Source: Planctomycetaceae bacterium
GTDB taxonomy: Bacteria > Planctomycetota > Planctomycetia > Planctomycetales > Planctomycetaceae
Assembly (NCBI GenBank): GCA_016765335.1
Contig: JAESQE010000371.1
Location: 1 to 6,530 of the forward strand
Length of the DNA stretch: 6,530 nucleotides
Direction: 5' to 3'
The position numbers were made by a program, and so were the translations under genes. This document shows, in pieces, positions 1 through 6,456 of the stretch; positions within the stretch are counted from its first letter, which is position 1, and each line of letters starts with the position of its first letter. The notes under the pieces were generated by a model, which did not search any database, had not been told where the DNA came from, and saw nothing but the letters and a program-made list of their open reading frames with translations.

Positions 1-64
1 AAAACGAAAGAAGTAGGCAAGCCGAGGCGATTTCATTGCTCAATTCAACATATTATTAATCACA

Positions 65-101
65 GATTCGTGTTTGATGACTATTTTTGATTCGTTTGAT
101 G
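65..101 (+). repeat. Imperfect direct repeat upstream of the PEPCK gene
   Basis: GATTCG-TG-TTTGATG (65-79) recurs as GATTCG-TTTGATG (89-101), differing by a two-base insertion, with a 24-base offset. It lies in the non-coding leader more than 100 bases before ATG 218. It could be a regulatory repeat or chance in T-rich DNA. Confidence 0.35.
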
Positions 102-128
102 GTTGGGGCTTGCGGTGCAGGGGTTGAT

Positions 129-157
129 TTCGAGAAAATACAGGCTCGAATTATATT
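129..157 (+). promoter_or_regulatory. Inverted repeat next to a -10-like TATATT, PEPCK leader
   Basis: TTCGAG (129-134) and CTCGAA (145-150) form a perfect 6-bp inverted repeat around a 10-base spacer, directly followed by TATATT (152-157), the best -10-like hexamer before the PEPCK gene. No good -35 lies 16-18 bases upstream. The arrangement is suggestive only. Confidence 0.25.
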
Positions 158-191
158 TCCAGTAGTCAGTGCTGTGGCTGCTTCTTTCAAT

Positions 192-207
192 TTCAGAATG
201 ATCTGAA
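192..207 (+). repeat. Small hairpin immediately before the PEPCK start codon
   Basis: TTCAGA (192-197) and TCTGAA (202-207) pair perfectly around the loop ATGA. The hairpin ends 10 bases before ATG 218, about where a Shine-Dalgarno sequence would be expected; none is present. Confidence 0.35.
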
Positions 208-217
208 CTCAATACTT

Positions 218-3200
218 ATGACATCTCCTATTCATGATACCGTAAAAACATTTGGGCTGGCTGACCGACAGCTTTCTCTTGGATTCTTTGCCAGCGAAGA
301 TGATCGCCTGGAGTACGAAAAGCGGTTGACCCCACATACTAATTTGCAGCTGTTGGCAACGGGGCTTCCTGCGGCTTGCGGGCAAGAGGATTCGAAAATT
401 CGTGATATTGCAGAATCACTGCTGGTGAACTATCGCGAAAAGAGCCGACTGCTTCAGGAGTCACCAACGCCTGTTGATCAGCGAATTGAAAATTTCTTTG
501 ATCGATATTTTGATTCCTTAAATCTGGAACAAAAACTTCGCCTGCCAGACCAGATGCTGACGTTGGATCGACATGGAATGGGACGCGTGTTGTCTCTGCC
601 TGCTCAAGGTGATGAATATCAAAACGAATTGGTCAGTTCGTACCGTGTGAAAAATGGTGTTCTGCACAATCCCAAGCACGACCGCAGAACAACCAAAGGG
701 ACATTTCATATCACCGAAGGAGGGTTGCCCATCGCGGACGACAAGCTGGCTGTCCCCAAGGGAGTGTTTGCCAAGCTGTTTCAGATCGCGATGAATCCCC
801 CCGAGAACTTTTTGGAACTCCCGTTTACTTCTCGAAATCAAGAACAGGCAGCGACGTTTGTTTCGCTTTATTTAAGACCAATCGTTTCGCCAGAAATTTC
901 TGGTTACTCACCTCACAAAAGTATGGAGATTCGTTTCTTTGCTCCCGGATCGCTTGTCAGCAATCTCGATTTTGTCGAATCGATTTTTGGAAATGCAGGC
1001 GATCCACTGATCCCTGATAACGACGCTGCCTTGGATGTGATGCATTGGACCGGGCACACCGGAGCAGTCGTTTTGGCTCCTCAAATGTTGTTTCATACAA
1101 AAAAAGAATTGGGGTTACCTCAATGGGACGATGCCACCCCAAGGCAACAACGCGATGGCATGTGCTGGAAAAGTGAATCTGAAATTTACAACGATGGCTT
1201 GCCTTTCAAGCTGACTTGTAGAGATGAATCGGGAGTCATCGTGACGCTGATTGCAGATAACTATTTTGGTTACTGTAAAAAAGAAGTCAAAACTCAAATC
1301 AGTTTCTCTGCCAACTTGTTTGGAAATGCAGAAGAAGAGCATGCAGGCGGTACGATTGCGTTTCGTAGTTATTCTTTGGGTGAAAAGTTTCAGGCGAATA
1401 GCGGTCAATACGGCGGTCAGCGATTTGAAGACGTGGTTGATCTTTGTCAGGGAGGCATTGAAATTCAGCCACAGGGGCACGGGATCGATAAGCGTTTCCC
1501 GGATTTGATTTATCTTCCAGAAAATGCAGAGGCGGCGTTGCGTGAGCAACGAATTCGATGGACTTCTAATCATCAGGAACATGAAATTCCGCTGCTTCCG
1601 GGTAAGGTTTACATGACACCCAGTGGTTATCAGATCCGAATGGAGAAGCATCCTCAAGCCCCCAGTTGGCGATTGATTGGCACAGTCTCTCAAGGGACAT
1701 TTTGTCATAAACCATGCACTGTAAGTGGTGGGGGGAAAAGCGAAATCAGCAAATCACTTGTTGATTACATGCATTATGGTCCGCTGTTTGTTTCGAATCT
1801 GGAAGAGGACTTTGCACGCATCCAGGAAATTATTCAAAAGGAGGACTATGATCTTCGCTGGAGAAAAGATTACGAAAATGCTCCCGTTTACGATCAAGCA
1901 CAAAAGGCCCGTCCCATTTTTGGGCCACAGCGATCCTTGGGAAGTGTGATCAAACTTTTGAATCCGTCAGTCGATTACAGTCCGGAATATAACGAATGGC
2001 TGGAATTGATTCCCGATTATTTACTTTCGATGCTGTTCATTATCAAGCGATTTGAAGAAGAAAACTGGGAAGAAAACTGGCAACAACAATTTAGTGTCGA
2101 TTTAGTTAATGGGCAGCCCGGACATGAATTAAAATTCCGTGAGCGAACTTTGGTTGGCACCTATTTGCGAGTCGGATTTCTCGAAGGGAGAAAATGGCGG
2201 ACTTACAAACTGCGACAAGATTTTTCAGCTGCCAATAAAATCCAGATGGAAGATGATATCTCTGCATCGAATGTTGTGCCTGCTCAACAGATTCCGCATC
2301 TGGCTGAAACTGAGAATCAGGGCAGTGTTAAGTTTGTTGTCAACTGCGAATATCGCTTGTTCCAGCGACCAGATGAAGCGATTCACCGAGGGTTCGACAA
2401 ACAGGCAGAAGCTGATTTGGCAGGCCCTGCCAATTTTGTTTCCAACTTTGAGCCGCTTGATAAACAGGATGTTCAGCGGATGGCAGAGTATGTTGCAGAC
2501 TTCGATGCCTTTAGCGAACCGATGCAGGATCTGTTGCGATCGATGCTTGAGGACGAGAATAGCAAATATGTCGCTTGTTCTGCCAACCCTCGCAAAGTGA
2601 ATGGTAAGCCGAGTAAAAATCCGCGATATTTACAAGCTCGTCCCGATGTGATGCAGCCTTTCGCCAGATACGTTTCGGAACAGGCCATGCGTTTGGCACG
2701 AAAAATACCCGGCAACGAGTCTTTGAATATTCCCGTGCATAGCGTTCTGATGGGCCGACGTAATAACCCACCAGATAAGAAAGCCGGGATTCCTTCGTTG
2801 GCTGTTTACAATCCAATTCATTACCAGGAACTTCCTGAATTATTTATGGATCTGATCTGCTCGTTGACTGGGAAAAGTCCATCCACAACGGGCTTTGGTT
2901 CTGAAGGAGCACTGACTAAAGGGCCGTTCAACGCGTTGCAATCAGCAGCTGATCTCAATGCGGCGCTGGTCAGTTATTTGCTGACCGATTTGAAAGTTTA
3001 CTCGACCTCAGCCGGGCATATCGGTCCTAACGTGCAGGTGGATCATGATATCAGTTTACTGATCCCCGAAATCTGGTGCAGACCCGAACCGCATGAACGC
3101 AACCCGAAATATCTTATCAAAGAAGGTAGCCTCGAAAAACTAGAAGATCGAGATTTCAATGGCGAAAAAGTTTTGGTTTCTCGGCTGGGTTATCGCATCA

Positions 3201-3733
3201 CCAAACGATTCATTCGCAACTATTTTGGTCGCATTTTTGATCACCCGTTGAGCGTGTTTGATGAAGCGATGCTTTGTCCGGAAACTCAGGACGAAGACGC
3301 TTTTCTGGAAGGGATTCAATATATTTGTGCGGCTCATCGCAAAGTCGCATTACAGTATTTTGAAGATGGGACTTATGAAGATCTGTGCCCACCGTTGCAG
3401 GCCTTGGTGCAAATTATGGCTCATGGAAATGATCAGGGACGTGAGATTACAGATCCTGAAATCAGGCAAATGTTCACAAAAGAAAGTTTGCTGGCTAGCG
3501 ATTGGTATCACAAGCGTCTGGAAGCCAAGCGGAACTCTGATCTGGAATTGATGCAAAGCCATCTTTCGTATATCGACCATTGGCTCTCTCTGCCCAATAG
3601 CGAACACGAAGCTGAAAGGCTAAATCTTGCAGATCGCAGGCAGTGGGTCGTCAAGCAAATACTCGATATTCAGTCACCAGATTATCCTGAAAAGCTAATA
3701 GGAACCCTGGGGTCTCATCCCTGGAAAGCATAA
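218..3733 (+). CDS. PPi-type phosphoenolpyruvate carboxykinase (diphosphate-dependent PEPCK)
   Basis: The 1171-residue product is a probable cytosolic enzyme interconverting oxaloacetate + PPi with PEP + CO2 + Pi (EC 4.1.1.38), at the PEP/oxaloacetate node. It matches, from memory, the family typified by Propionibacterium freudenreichii and Entamoeba PPi-PEPCK (about 1100-1200 residues), which is much larger than ATP- or GTP-type PEPCK (about 530-620). Matching blocks run nearly end to end: [14 protein letters not shown] (146-159), FGNAGDP (257-263), WTGHTG (277-282), [15 protein letters not shown] (346-360), the glycine-rich loop [10 protein letters not shown] (502-511), GRRNNPP (846-852), [18 protein letters not shown] (885-902) and LASDWY (1092-1097). 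There is no signal peptide or membrane segment. ATG 218 is the first usable start after an in-frame TGA at 125-127; no Shine-Dalgarno sequence precedes it. The frame is intact. The 174-base gap downstream suggests a single-gene unit. The family call is strong; activity and physiological direction are inferred. Confidence 0.92.
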   Translation: MTSPIHDTVKTFGLADRQLSLGFFASEDDRLEYEKRLTPHTNLQLLATGLPAACGQEDSKIRDIAESLLVNYREKSRLLQESPTPVDQRIENFFDRYFDSLNLEQKLRLPDQMLTLDRHGMGRVLSLPAQGDEYQNELVSSYRVKNGVLHNPKHDRRTTKGTFHITEGGLPIADDKLAVPKGVFAKLFQIAMNPPENFLELPFTSRNQEQAATFVSLYLRPIVSPEISGYSPHKSMEIRFFAPGSLVSNLDFVESIFGNAGDPLIPDNDAALDVMHWTGHTGAVVLAPQMLFHTKKELGLPQWDDATPRQQRDGMCWKSESEIYNDGLPFKLTCRDESGVIVTLIADNYFGYCKKEVKTQISFSANLFGNAEEEHAGGTIAFRSYSLGEKFQANSGQYGGQRFEDVVDLCQGGIEIQPQGHGIDKRFPDLIYLPENAEAALREQRIRWTSNHQEHEIPLLPGKVYMTPSGYQIRMEKHPQAPSWRLIGTVSQGTFCHKPCTVSGGGKSEISKSLVDYMHYGPLFVSNLEEDFARIQEIIQKEDYDLRWRKDYENAPVYDQAQKARPIFGPQRSLGSVIKLLNPSVDYSPEYNEWLELIPDYLLSMLFIIKRFEEENWEENWQQQFSVDLVNGQPGHELKFRERTLVGTYLRVGFLEGRKWRTYKLRQDFSAANKIQMEDDISASNVVPAQQIPHLAETENQGSVKFVVNCEYRLFQRPDEAIHRGFDKQAEADLAGPANFVSNFEPLDKQDVQRMAEYVADFDAFSEPMQDLLRSMLEDENSKYVACSANPRKVNGKPSKNPRYLQARPDVMQPFARYVSEQAMRLARKIPGNESLNIPVHSVLMGRRNNPPDKKAGIPSLAVYNPIHYQELPELFMDLICSLTGKSPSTTGFGSEGALTKGPFNALQSAADLNAALVSYLLTDLKVYSTSAGHIGPNVQVDHDISLLIPEIWCRPEPHERNPKYLIKEGSLEKLEDRDFNGEKVLVSRLGYRITKRFIRNYFGRIFDHPLSVFDEAMLCPETQDEDAFLEGIQYICAAHRKVALQYFEDGTYEDLCPPLQALVQIMAHGNDQGREITDPEIRQMFTKESLLASDWYHKRLEAKRNSDLELMQSHLSYIDHWLSLPNSEHEAERLNLADRRQWVVKQILDIQSPDYPEKLIGTLGSHPWKA

Positions 3734-3837
3734 CCAGCGAGCCAGGCCAACAATGGTTCTGGGGATTTTGGCCCGCGAACATTGGAATTCCATACCGAAT
3801 CGGCTAGGCTGGTTTCTGTGAAACAGATTCTGGCAAG

Positions 3838-3873
3838 CACGATCAGAATTGAAATCATTCAAATTTGATCGTG
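3838..3873. repeat. Long imperfect hairpin in the PEPCK-DUF6807 gap
   Basis: CACGATCA (3838-3845) pairs with TGATCGTG (3866-3873). The stem continues inward through one G-T wobble and one A-A mismatch to GAA/TTC around a four-base loop (3854-3857), 16 positions in all. No T-run follows on either strand, so it is not a standard intrinsic terminator. It lies 34 bases before the DUF6807 start and is followed by a short palindrome AGCCC-T-GGGCT (3875-3885). Possible roles are an operator, an mRNA 3'-end stabiliser for the PEPCK transcript, or a leader structure. Confidence 0.6.
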
Positions 3874-3897
3874 TAGCCCTGGGCTTAATTTATTATC

Positions 3898-3901
3898 GGA
3901 G
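3898..3901 (+). promoter_or_regulatory. Shine-Dalgarno site of the DUF6807 gene
   Basis: GGAG lies six bases upstream of ATG 3908, an ideal spacing, and fixes the start that gives a complete signal peptide. Confidence 0.75.
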
Positions 3902-3907
3902 TACATC

Positions 3908-4852
3908 ATGAAACGCTCAACGCAAATTCTTATTGCGATTTGTCTGGCATTGTTTTCCCCCAATTCTGCGAATGCAGGCCAGGTGAAGATTAAAGTTGAA
4001 GACCACAAAGCAGTTGTCACTGTGGATGGCGAACATTTCACGACCTACAACTTTGCTGACAAGCAGATGAAACCATACTTTCATCCCCTCTATGCTCCTG
4101 GAAATAAGTTAGTTGTTCGCAAAGAGATTTTCACTAAAGCAGAAAACCAGGCCAGTAAAACGGGGCTGGATCATTTCCACCACAAAGGACTTGGCATTGC
4201 GATTGATTCCATTAATGCAGATAAACTGAATTACTGGCACGAAGAACATCGCATGACAACAGAAAATGTAAGTGTCACAACACACAAAGACAGTGCAACG
4301 TTGCACGTTGTTAATTGCTGGCTTGATAACGATCAAAAACCGATCCTGAAAAATCAGGTTGATTTCACGATTACTTCAGACCGTTTGATTATCTGCGAAA
4401 TGAAGTTGACTGCGTTGAAAAGTCCTGTGATTTTTGGCGACACAAAAGAAGGACTGTTTGCAATTCGCGTCAATCATTCGATGCGAGCAGATAACGGGGG
4501 CCGAATTATTAATGCCCAAGGTGTTCAAGGCGATAAACAACGCTGGGGCAAACCATCAGCCTGGATCGACTATCATGGCGAAGTCGAAGGTGAAACTGTT
4601 GGAGTGGCGATGTTTGATGATCCAGGCAATTTTCGCCCTTCGCGGTATCATGTGCGATCTTACGGATTATTTTCCATCAATCCGTTTGGCGAAAAGATCT
4701 ACAGCAACGGCGAGCAAGAGGCTTCCCCGGTAACTTTAAAGCCCAATGAATCCCTGAGTTTACGATACGCTTTGTACGTTCATCAAGGTGACAGCAAGCA
4801 AGGAAAAGTAGCTGAGCAGCACAAGAAATTTGTTGCAGCCGGACAAAAATAA
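3908..4852 (+). CDS. Secreted DUF6807 / PmoA-like family protein
   Basis: The 314-residue protein has a Sec signal peptide: KR at residues 2-3, hydrophobic core 7-16, and a likely cut after ANA (residue 23), so it should be exported. The rest fits the DUF6807 family (Pfam PF14100, labelled 'methane oxygenase PmoA'), a beta-rich fold common in Planctomycetota. Despite the label, it is not the membrane subunit of particulate methane monooxygenase, since no transmembrane helices follow the signal. Family-like features are the His-rich HFHHKG (89-94), DTKEG (178-182), WIDYHG (219-224), the block FDDPGNFRPSRYHVRSYG (236-253), NPFG (258-261) and the closing strand LRYALYVHQGD (285-295). The conserved His/Asp residues could form a metal or sugar-binding site, but that is inference; the true substrate is unknown. 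A GGAG at 3898-3901, six bases before ATG 3908, supports the start. A strong terminator follows 14 bases after the stop, so it is probably monocistronic. Confidence 0.85.
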   Translation: MKRSTQILIAICLALFSPNSANAGQVKIKVEDHKAVVTVDGEHFTTYNFADKQMKPYFHPLYAPGNKLVVRKEIFTKAENQASKTGLDHFHHKGLGIAIDSINADKLNYWHEEHRMTTENVSVTTHKDSATLHVVNCWLDNDQKPILKNQVDFTITSDRLIICEMKLTALKSPVIFGDTKEGLFAIRVNHSMRADNGGRIINAQGVQGDKQRWGKPSAWIDYHGEVEGETVGVAMFDDPGNFRPSRYHVRSYGLFSINPFGEKIYSNGEQEASPVTLKPNESLSLRYALYVHQGDSKQGKVAEQHKKFVAAGQK

Positions 4853-4866
4853 TTCTCTGTTAACAC

Positions 4867-4913
4867 AAAGCACCTCTGTCGTAGCATTCATGACAGAGGT
4901 GCTTTCTTTTTTT
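4867..4913 (+). terminator. Strong intrinsic terminator after the DUF6807 gene
   Basis: A perfect 14-bp stem, AAAGCACCTCTGTC (4867-4880) with GACAGAGGTGCTTT (4892-4905), closes an 11-base loop and is followed by C and seven T (4907-4913). It begins 14 bases after the stop codon. Because of the A-rich 5' side it could also work weakly on the opposite strand. It separates the DUF6807 unit from the FabI-like gene. Confidence 0.93.
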
Positions 4914-4922
4914 GATGGTATC

Positions 4923-4950
4923 TTGCAGCTACCAATGTTTGTGCTTTAAT
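4923..4950 (+). promoter_or_regulatory. Putative sigma-70-type promoter of the FabI-like gene
   Basis: TTTAAT at 4945-4950 matches five of six bases of the -10 consensus and is preceded by TGC, giving an extended -10. TTGCAG at 4923-4928, 16 bases upstream, is only a weak -35 (three of six). Transcription would start near 4957, leaving a leader of about 25 bases before ATG 4983. It lies just after a terminator, where a new promoter is needed. Planctomycete promoter consensus is poorly defined, so this is a tentative call. Confidence 0.5.
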
Positions 4951-4959
4951 TTTGGTAGC
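4928..4959. promoter_or_regulatory. Inverted repeat, candidate operator over the FabI-like gene promoter
   Basis: GCTACCAA (4928-4935) and TTGGTAGC (4952-4959) are perfect 8-bp inverted arms separated by 16 bases. The spacer contains the proposed -10 box (4945-4950), and the right arm covers the expected start of transcription. A further TGGTA half-site lies at 4916-4920. The placement suits a dimeric repressor. The arms do not resemble the FapR or FabT operators as I remember them, so the regulator is unknown. Confidence 0.5.
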
Positions 4960-4971
4960 CAATTTGATTTT

Positions 4972-4976
4972 GAGAG
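4972..4976 (+). promoter_or_regulatory. Shine-Dalgarno-like site of the FabI-like gene
   Basis: GAGAG is six bases from ATG 4983 but only three from the overlapping GTG 4980. The spacing favours ATG 4983, giving a protein beginning MDYLQ. Confidence 0.55.
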
Positions 4977-4982
4977 AACGTG

Positions 4983-5780
4983 ATGGATTATTTACAGTTG
5001 GTGGGGAAGAACATTCTGGTCACCGGAGTTGCGAATCGGAAAAGTGTTGCCTGGCAATCGGCTCAGTTATTGGAGCAAGCTGGCGCGCATGTGATTTATT
5101 CGGTTCGATCTGAACAGCGTAAAGAATCTCTCAAAAAACTTCTTGGAGATCGTGATGTTTATATCTGTGATGTCGAGCATCAATCAGAAATTGACCGTCT
5201 CAAAGAAGAGGTGAGTCAGAAATACGACTCACTGCACGGAATGATCCATTCGATTGCCTTTGCGAATTATTCTGAGGGCTGGGTGCCTTTTCATGAAACT
5301 CTGCGTGAAGACTTTTTGCAAAGTATCAACGTTTCCTGCTTTTCACTGATCGCGTTATCCAATGCGTTTCAGGATCTTTTGGACAAAGAACAAGGCAGCG
5401 TGGTGACCATTTCGATTTCCACGACACGCATGGCTGCGGAAAATTATGGTTACATGGCTCCGGTGAAAGCAGCGTTGGATTCTTCGCTTTGCTTTTTGGC
5501 GAAGTCGTTTTCCAAATTTTCTAATGTACGATTCAATGCGGTGAGTCCGGGGTTACTCAAGACGTCTGCTTCAGCTGGAATCCCTGGCTATGTTGATAGC
5601 TATTTGCACGCTGAAAAAGCGACATTAAGGAAGCACGCCGTGCAAACTTCAGAAGTTGCCAACACGGTTGCCTTCCTGCTCAGCCCGCGATCATCAGGCA
5701 TTAATACACAAGGCATTGTGATTGATGCGGGGATGGATACAAACTACTTCGATGAGGAAATCATCAAAGGCAATCAATAG
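4983..5780 (+). CDS. FabI-like enoyl-ACP reductase family SDR oxidoreductase
   Basis: This 265-residue protein is a short-chain dehydrogenase of the FabI type, which uses NAD(P)H to reduce the 2-enoyl double bond of acyl-ACP in fatty acid elongation. The N-terminal cofactor loop [11 protein letters not shown] (14-24) matches the FabI form of the Rossmann glycine motif. CDV (62-64) and HSIAFA (89-94) align with E. coli CDV and HSIGFA. The catalytic pair is Tyr155 and Lys162 in the YX6K spacing typical of FabI rather than the YX3K of classical SDRs. VRFNAVSPG (182-190), the substrate loop TSASAGI (194-200) and FLLSP (231-235) complete the pattern. Departures: E. coli Tyr146 corresponds to Ile145 and Gly93 to Ala92, so it may be a divergent paralogue with another substrate. 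GTG 4980 is directly followed by ATG 4983; ATG is preferred because GAGAG (4972-4976) then sits six bases away. It ends in a double TAG. It is cytosolic and has its own promoter. Confidence 0.82.
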   Translation: MDYLQLVGKNILVTGVANRKSVAWQSAQLLEQAGAHVIYSVRSEQRKESLKKLLGDRDVYICDVEHQSEIDRLKEEVSQKYDSLHGMIHSIAFANYSEGWVPFHETLREDFLQSINVSCFSLIALSNAFQDLLDKEQGSVVTISISTTRMAAENYGYMAPVKAALDSSLCFLAKSFSKFSNVRFNAVSPGLLKTSASAGIPGYVDSYLHAEKATLRKHAVQTSEVANTVAFLLSPRSSGINTQGIVIDAGMDTNYFDEEIIKGNQ

Positions 5781-5844
5781 TAGGGGGATACGCCGCTGGG
5801 CTGCTCAGAAGAATGTCTACCCTCTGCTTGGTGGTAAAAACAGG

Positions 5845-5874
5845 AACCACAAAGACTCAAAGACACGAAGAAAA
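5845..5874. repeat. Short 8-bp-period repeat of the CCACAAAGACACGAAG type
   Basis: AACCA is followed by three 8-base units, CAAAGACT (5850-5857), CAAAGACA (5858-5865) and the diverged CGAAGAAA (5866-5873). On the minus strand it reads CTTCGTGTCTTTGAGTC then TTTGTGGTT. I recall very similar strings recurring in intergenic DNA of many unrelated bacteria, so it is probably one copy of a dispersed repeat. That cannot be confirmed from a single window. Confidence 0.5.
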
Positions 5875-6185
5875 TCAGCACAATCTGGTTACGCAGTCGC
5901 GTCACCCTCCCTGGTTTCGCTAACAAATCAGAAACTCCTGCTTCCCGGATGAGTTTTTCAGGATCGACGAATTAATAGAGGTTCCCAATAATCAAATGGC
6001 AAGGTTTCTGTTGCCCGATAATCAGCAACACATATCCGTTTCTTGATGTTTAATTTGTTGCAAGCGAACCTTTCATCGAAAAGAGCGGTCATTCACTGTA
6101 AGATTTCAAGAAATAACACTCTAAAACCGTTGTGAGAAACGGTGAATCTGCTCCAGAAGGAATTTAGAGGAGGAATCCGGAAAAA

Positions 6186-6235
6186 TCTTGTCCGAATTGT
6201 AGGTGCAACACTTGCCACAAAGATTTCTTGTCCGA
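6186..6235 (+). repeat. Direct repeat TCTTGTCCGA, 40-base offset, upstream of tRNA-Ser
   Basis: The identical 10-mer TCTTGTCCGA occurs at 6186-6195 and 6226-6235. The second copy lies in the spacer and the edge of the -10 box of the proposed tRNA promoter. It may be a duplicated promoter element or a regulatory site. Confidence 0.4.
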
Positions 6236-6239
6236 TACT
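6212..6239 (+). promoter_or_regulatory. Putative tRNA-Ser promoter
   Basis: TTGCCA (6212-6217) and GATACT (6234-6239) are separated by 16 bases and match the -35 and -10 consensus at four positions each. Transcription would begin about 18 bases before the mature tRNA 5' end at 6265. TACTAT (6236-6241) is an alternative -10 with an 18-base spacer. Confidence 0.45.
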
Positions 6240-6264
6240 ATACCGCGTAGACAATTTGAATCAG

Positions 6265-6350
<86 letters not shown>

Positions 6351-6357
6351 TTATTTG

Positions 6358-6403
6358 AATGCCGTTGAGTCGTAAGTCTATGGCTCAGCGGCATTTGCTT
6401 TTT
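6358..6403 (+). terminator. Intrinsic terminator of tRNA-Ser
   Basis: AATGCCGTTGAG (6358-6369) pairs with CTCAGCGGCATT (6384-6395) over 12 bp with one T-G wobble, followed by TGC and five T (6399-6403). It begins nine bases after the tRNA 3' end, so the tRNA is probably transcribed alone. Confidence 0.8.
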
Positions 6404-6429
6404 CTGGACTGCTCCAGAGTTTCTTTTTT
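6403..6429 (+). terminator. Second, weaker terminator-like hairpin after tRNA-Ser
   Basis: TCTGGA (6403-6408) pairs with TCCAGA (6413-6418) around the loop CTGC, followed by G, TTTC and six T (6424-6429). The stem is short, but directly behind the first terminator it would work as a backup. CTCTGGA recurs at 6466-6472 and can pair with TCCAGAG (6413-6419) instead. Confidence 0.45.
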
Positions 6430-6456
6430 GTGGCACTGTTTGTGGCGTTTTGTGGC
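6427..6456. repeat. Triple TTTGTGGC repeat downstream of tRNA-Ser
   Basis: TTTGTGGC occurs at 6427-6434, 6439-6446 and 6449-6456, at offsets of 12 and 10 bases, close to one DNA helical turn. The array is flanked by the 7-bp inverted repeat TCCAGAG (6413-6419) and CTCTGGA (6466-6472). It could be a protein-binding array such as recombinase arm sites, or simply repetitive coding sequence on the minus strand. Confidence 0.45.

Larger units (their letters stand above)
5781..6264. other. 484-base non-coding region between the FabI-like gene and tRNA-Ser
   Basis: I see no credible gene here on either strand. It holds an 8-bp-period CAAAGACT-type repeat (5845-5874), a short hairpin TGTTGC/GCAACA (6009-6014 with 6025-6030), another ACCGTT/AACGGT (6126-6131 with 6138-6143), a 10-bp direct repeat (6186-6235) and the likely tRNA promoter. 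There is no convincing intrinsic terminator just after the FabI-like gene. Confidence 0.7.

Noticed and set aside
1115..1708. 197-codon minus-strand open frame within the PEPCK gene
   Set aside because: It lies wholly inside a gene with full-length family similarity, and its Arg/Thr/Phe-rich translation resembles no known protein; it is an antisense shadow.
1730..1739. G6-A4 run in the glycine-rich loop of the PEPCK gene as a frameshift or phase-variation site
   Set aside because: The reading frame is intact on both sides and the run simply encodes GGK; no evidence of slippage.
2139..2600. 153-codon plus-strand open frame overlapping the PEPCK gene in another frame
   Set aside because: It is out of frame with a conserved coding sequence and its translation shows no recognisable motif.
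3734..3774. Possible terminator after the PEPCK gene: GGCCAA (3745-3750) with TTGGCC (3768-3773)
   Set aside because: The stem is only 6 bp with a 17-base loop, and no T-run follows.
3865..3896. Promoter TTGATC with a TTTATT or TATTAT -10 before the DUF6807 gene
   Set aside because: The spacing is 18-20 bases, the hexamers are weak, and the start point would fall on or past the ribosome binding site.
3941..3943. Cys12 of the DUF6807 protein as a lipoprotein cysteine
   Set aside because: It lies in the middle of the hydrophobic core with IAI before it and more hydrophobic residues after; the ANA site at residue 23 is a better signal peptidase I site.
4980..4982. GTG 4980 as start of the FabI-like gene
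   Set aside because: It is only three bases from GAGAG, whereas the adjoining ATG 4983 has normal spacing; the two differ by a single residue.
5932..5963. AAACTC/GAGTTT hairpin followed by T's as a terminator of the FabI-like gene
   Set aside because: It is about 150 bases downstream, short, has a 13-base loop, and its T's are part of the stem; a competing TCCTG/CAGGA pairing overlaps it.
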